Positions 5,802 through 8,012 of a stretch of DNA of 8,012 nt are shown piece by piece (the first letter of the stretch is position 1; every line of letters begins with the position of its first letter). The stretch is from Burkholderiales bacterium (GTDB taxonomy: Bacteria > Pseudomonadota > Gammaproteobacteria > Burkholderiales > JACMKV01). The notes under the pieces are model-generated. The model had not been told where the DNA came from. It made no database searches and saw only the letters and a list, made by a program, of their open reading frames with translations. A program made the position numbers and the translations under genes. The DNA lies in contig JACMKV010000150.1 of assembly GCA_014379915.1 (NCBI GenBank), positions 1-8,012 on the forward strand. Direction: 5' to 3'.

Positions 5802-6710
5802 ATGGCTGGATTAACCACCGCACTACGCTTACCAGGCAATCCCGACACGCGCTATGAAGCGAGCGCCGCCACCCGCGAAAAGCCCTGGGTCAAACGGCTG
5901 ATACTCGGAATCTCGCTGAGTTTTTTCGCGCTGTTCCTGCTGCTGCCGCTCGTCGCCGTTTTCTTCGAGGCGCTGCGTAAAGGCGTCGACGTTTATCTGG
6001 CGGCGCTGACAGACCCCGACGCTTTGTCCGCGATCCGGCTGACCTTGCTGACGGCGGCGATCGCGGTGCCGCTAAATCTGGTGTTCGGCATCGCCGCCGC
6101 GTGGGCGATCACCAAGTTCGATTTTCGCGGCAAGCATCTGCTGATTACGTTCATCGATCTGCCGTTCTCCGTATCCCCCGTGATCGCCGGCCTGATCTAT
6201 GTGCTCGTGTTCGGCGCGCAAGGCTGGTTTGGCCCGTGGCTGCTCGCGCACGACATCAAAATCATCTTCGCCGTTCCCGGCATTGTGCTGGCGACGGTGT
6301 TCGTTACCTTTCCGTTTGTCGCGCGCGAATTGATTCCGCTGATGCAGGCGCAGGGGCGCGAGGAAGAAGAGGCGGCGACGGTGCTCGGCGCCTCAGGTTG
6401 GCGCACGTTCTGGAACGTCACGCTGCCGAATATAAAATGGGGGCTGCTCTACGGTGTGATTTTGTGCAACGCGCGCGCCATGGGAGAATTCGGCGCGGTG
6501 TCGGTCGTCTCCGGCCACATCCGCGGCCTGACCAACACCATGCCGCTGCACGTCGAAATTCTCTACAACGAATACAACTTTGCCGCCGCGTTCGCGGTCG
6601 CGTCATTGCTGGCAATGCTTGCGCTCGTCACACTGGTGGTCAAGACGTTCATCGAATGGCAGGCCGCGTTGAACGCGAGCGCGCAAAGCCAAAAAGGCCA
6701 GGAGGAGTAA
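5802..6710 (+). CDS. cysW: Sulfate/thiosulfate ABC transporter permease CysW
   Basis: This 302-residue inner-membrane protein is the second half of the CysT/CysW pore. The first 30 residues are a polar cytoplasmic tail; membrane segments start near residue 32. Conserved CysW blocks include PLNLVFGIAAAWAITKFDFRGK (90-111), IDLPFSVSPVIAGLIYVL (118-135), FVTFPFVARELIPLMQ (167-182), the EAA loop EEAAATVLGASGW-type motif followed by TLPN (188-210), and LCNARAMGEFGAVSVVSGHIRG (221-242). The start at 5802 gives the family length; only a weak AGG (5787-5789) precedes it, at a long distance. Unlike its neighbours it does not overlap the previous gene: 221 bp of repeats lie between. Four bases separate its stop from the cysA start. 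Confidence 0.95.
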   Translation: MAGLTTALRLPGNPDTRYEASAATREKPWVKRLILGISLSFFALFLLLPLVAVFFEALRKGVDVYLAALTDPDALSAIRLTLLTAAIAVPLNLVFGIAAAWAITKFDFRGKHLLITFIDLPFSVSPVIAGLIYVLVFGAQGWFGPWLLAHDIKIIFAVPGIVLATVFVTFPFVARELIPLMQAQGREEEEAATVLGASGWRTFWNVTLPNIKWGLLYGVILCNARAMGEFGAVSVVSGHIRGLTNTMPLHVEILYNEYNFAAAFAVASLLAMLALVTLVVKTFIEWQAALNASAQSQKGQEE

Positions 6711-6714
6711 TGCC

Positions 6715-7815
6715 ATGAGCATACAAGTCGAAAACATCCGCAAAACGTTCGGGCGCTTCATCGCGCTCGACAACGTGTCGCTCGATTTCCCGACCGGCGA
6801 ACTGGTCGCGCTGCTCGGGCCCTCGGGTTGCGGCAAGACGACCTTGCTGCGCATCATCGCGGGACTCGAATCGGCCGACTTCGGGCGCGTGCTGCTGGAG
6901 GGCGAAGACGCCGCCGAGAAGCACGTGCGCGAGCGCCAGGTCGGATTCGTGTTCCAGCATTACGCGCTGTTCCGGCATATGACGGTGTTCGACAATGTCG
7001 CGTTCGGCCTGCGCGTGAAGCCGCGCAAAGTACGGCCGTCGCCGGCCGCTATCCATCGCAAGGTGCGCGAGCTGCTCGAACTCGTGCAGCTCGACTGGCT
7101 CGCCAACCGTTATCCGTCGCAGCTTTCCGGTGGTCAGCGGCAGCGCATTGCGCTGGCGCGCGCCCTCGCAGTCGAGCCGCGCGTGCTGCTGCTCGACGAA
7201 CCGTTCGGCGCGCTCGATGCCAAGGTGCGCAAGGAATTGCGCCGCTGGTTGCGCAAACTGCACCAGAATCTGCAATTCACGTCGATCTTCGTCACCCACG
7301 ATCAGGAGGAAGCGCTCGAAGTTGCCGACCGCATCGTGCTGCTGAATCAGGGCAGGGTCGAGCAGGTCGGCACGCCCGATGAGGTCTACGAGCGGCCCGC
7401 CACGCCATTCGGCTACAATTTTCTTGGCGCGGTCAATCTGTTCCACGGCCGCGTCGATGGCGCACAGTTGCGCGTCGGCGATCACGCGCTGCCGCATGCC
7501 GAGGAAGATTTGCCGCAGGGCGCCGAAGTCATCGCGTTTGCGCGCCCGCATGAACTCGATATAGTCGTCAGTCCGAATGCGCAGCAAGGTGTGATCGCCA
7601 AAGTTAACCGCATCCAGGCGTTCGGCAAAACCGCGAGAGTCGAGCTGACGGGAACGCATGCCGCCAGCGGCACCGAGCATTACGAAGTCGAGCTGACCGA
7701 GCAGCAGTTGCTGGCATTGCAGCTCGCCGAAGGTTTGTCGGTGCGCCTGGTGCCGTCGCATCTGCGGATATTCCAGCAGAACGGCAAGAGCAGTCAGAGC
7801 CCGGTGGTCAATTGA
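6715..7815 (+). CDS. cysA: Sulfate/thiosulfate ABC transporter ATP-binding protein CysA
   Basis: This 366-residue ATPase powers the importer on the cytoplasmic side. All motifs are intact: Walker A GPSGCGKTT (35-43), Q-loop Gln81, signature LSGGQRQR (137-144), Walker B LLLDEP (158-163), D-loop GALD (165-168) and switch His195 in VTHDQEEA. After about residue 235 comes a regulatory TOBE-like C-terminal domain (IAFARPHELDI, then VNRIQAFGKTARVEL), as in CysA proteins. The start at 6715 follows a strong GGAGGAG (6701-6707) located in the end of cysW, so the two are tightly coupled. The protein is standard in length with no missing residues. Confidence 0.97.
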   Translation: MSIQVENIRKTFGRFIALDNVSLDFPTGELVALLGPSGCGKTTLLRIIAGLESADFGRVLLEGEDAAEKHVRERQVGFVFQHYALFRHMTVFDNVAFGLRVKPRKVRPSPAAIHRKVRELLELVQLDWLANRYPSQLSGGQRQRIALARALAVEPRVLLLDEPFGALDAKVRKELRRWLRKLHQNLQFTSIFVTHDQEEALEVADRIVLLNQGRVEQVGTPDEVYERPATPFGYNFLGAVNLFHGRVDGAQLRVGDHALPHAEEDLPQGAEVIAFARPHELDIVVSPNAQQGVIAKVNRIQAFGKTARVELTGTHAASGTEHYEVELTEQQLLALQLAEGLSVRLVPSHLRIFQQNGKSSQSPVVN

Positions 7816-7828
7816 GGAATTTGTGGCA

Positions 7829-8012
7829 ATGAACTTCCAGCAACTGCGCATCATCCGCGAAACCGTCCGCCAGAATTACAACCTGACCGAGGTCGCCAAC
7901 ACGCTGTTCACGTCGCAATCCGGCGTCAGCAAACACATCAAGGATCTCGAGGACGAGCTCGGCATCGAGCTATTCACGCGCAAGGGCAAGCGGCTGCTCG
8001 GCTTGACCGAAC
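7829..8012 (+). CDS. cysB: CysB-like LysR-family regulator, 3'-truncated by the window edge
   Basis: Only the first 61 codons are inside the window. MNFQQLRIIRETVRQNYNLTEVA begins a LysR-type winged helix-turn-helix. TEVANTLFTSQSGVSKHIKDLEDELGIELFTR (20-51) contains the recognition helix and, in TSQ-G-SKH-LEDELGI, the pattern of E. coli CysB rather than of generic LysR proteins. Family members are about 310-325 residues, sense O-acetylserine or N-acetylserine and activate sulfur-assimilation genes. The ATG at 7829 lies 13 bp after the cysA stop with GAGG at 7813-7816, so it is probably co-transcribed with the transporter. The effector domain is not visible, so Cbl or another paralogue cannot be fully excluded. 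Confidence 0.87.
   Translation, partial: MNFQQLRIIRETVRQNYNLTEVANTLFTSQSGVSKHIKDLEDELGIELFTRKGKRLLGLTE

Noticed and set aside
6649..7854. A 401-residue open frame on the minus strand opposite cysA
   Set aside because: It lies wholly antisense to a complete CysA with all ABC motifs. Its composition (rich in Arg, Gln, His and Glu) is what a high-GC antisense frame gives, and no domain is recognisable.
1..8012. CRISPR array, tRNA or rRNA genes, riboswitch
   Set aside because: I saw no regularly spaced repeats, no cloverleaf-like or rRNA-like sequence, and no recognisable riboswitch core in the intergenic regions.

Overview
The window is high-GC proteobacterial DNA, most likely betaproteobacterial. 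This is inferred from gene order: a sulfate-binding protein gene, cysT, cysW, cysA and then cysB in one orientation is an arrangement familiar from betaproteobacteria. No rRNA or other phylogenetic marker is present, so the genus is open.

Left flank (1-1245): the 3' part of a major facilitator transporter gene runs off the left edge and ends at 890. Facing it on the minus strand is a degraded fragment of a DUF1259 (LppY/LpqO-type) gene with two recognisable frame breaks. Bases 1246-1627 hold no gene. They contain small hairpins, a 16-bp sequence that recurs before the second binding-protein gene, and a promoter/operator-like block just before the first.

Core (1543-8012): this is an assimilatory sulfate/thiosulfate uptake locus. 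It encodes a classical Sbp-type periplasmic binding protein (1628-2629), an RBBP9/YdeN-type alpha/beta hydrolase (2832-3506), a second binding protein whose ligand-pocket residues follow the CysP (thiosulfate) pattern (3734-4744), the permeases CysT (4744-5580) and CysW (5802-6710), the ATPase CysA (6715-7815), and the first 61 codons of a CysB-like LysR regulator (7829 to the edge). CysT, CysW and CysA would form one membrane complex that could be served by two alternative binding proteins. CysB would sense the sulfur supply and switch the genes on.

Regulation: the two binding-protein genes share a 30-bp block (24 of 30 identical, ungapped) about 50-55 bp before each start codon. It is the best candidate for a CysB-controlled promoter at both places. 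cysP and cysT overlap by one base, and the cysW-cysA and cysA-cysB gaps are 4 and 13 bp, so cysP to cysB reads as one operon.

Inserted repeats: a 166-bp element with 16-bp perfect terminal inverted repeats and TA ends sits exactly after the sbp stop codon (2630-2795) and looks like a MITE. The 221-bp cysT-cysW gap is packed with inverted repeats, including a 20-mer that fits the dRS3 consensus. The transport genes themselves look ordinary. The items worth a second look are the repeat insertions, the paired binding proteins with their shared upstream block, the embedded hydrolase and the DUF1259 remnant. I found no convincing new biological system.
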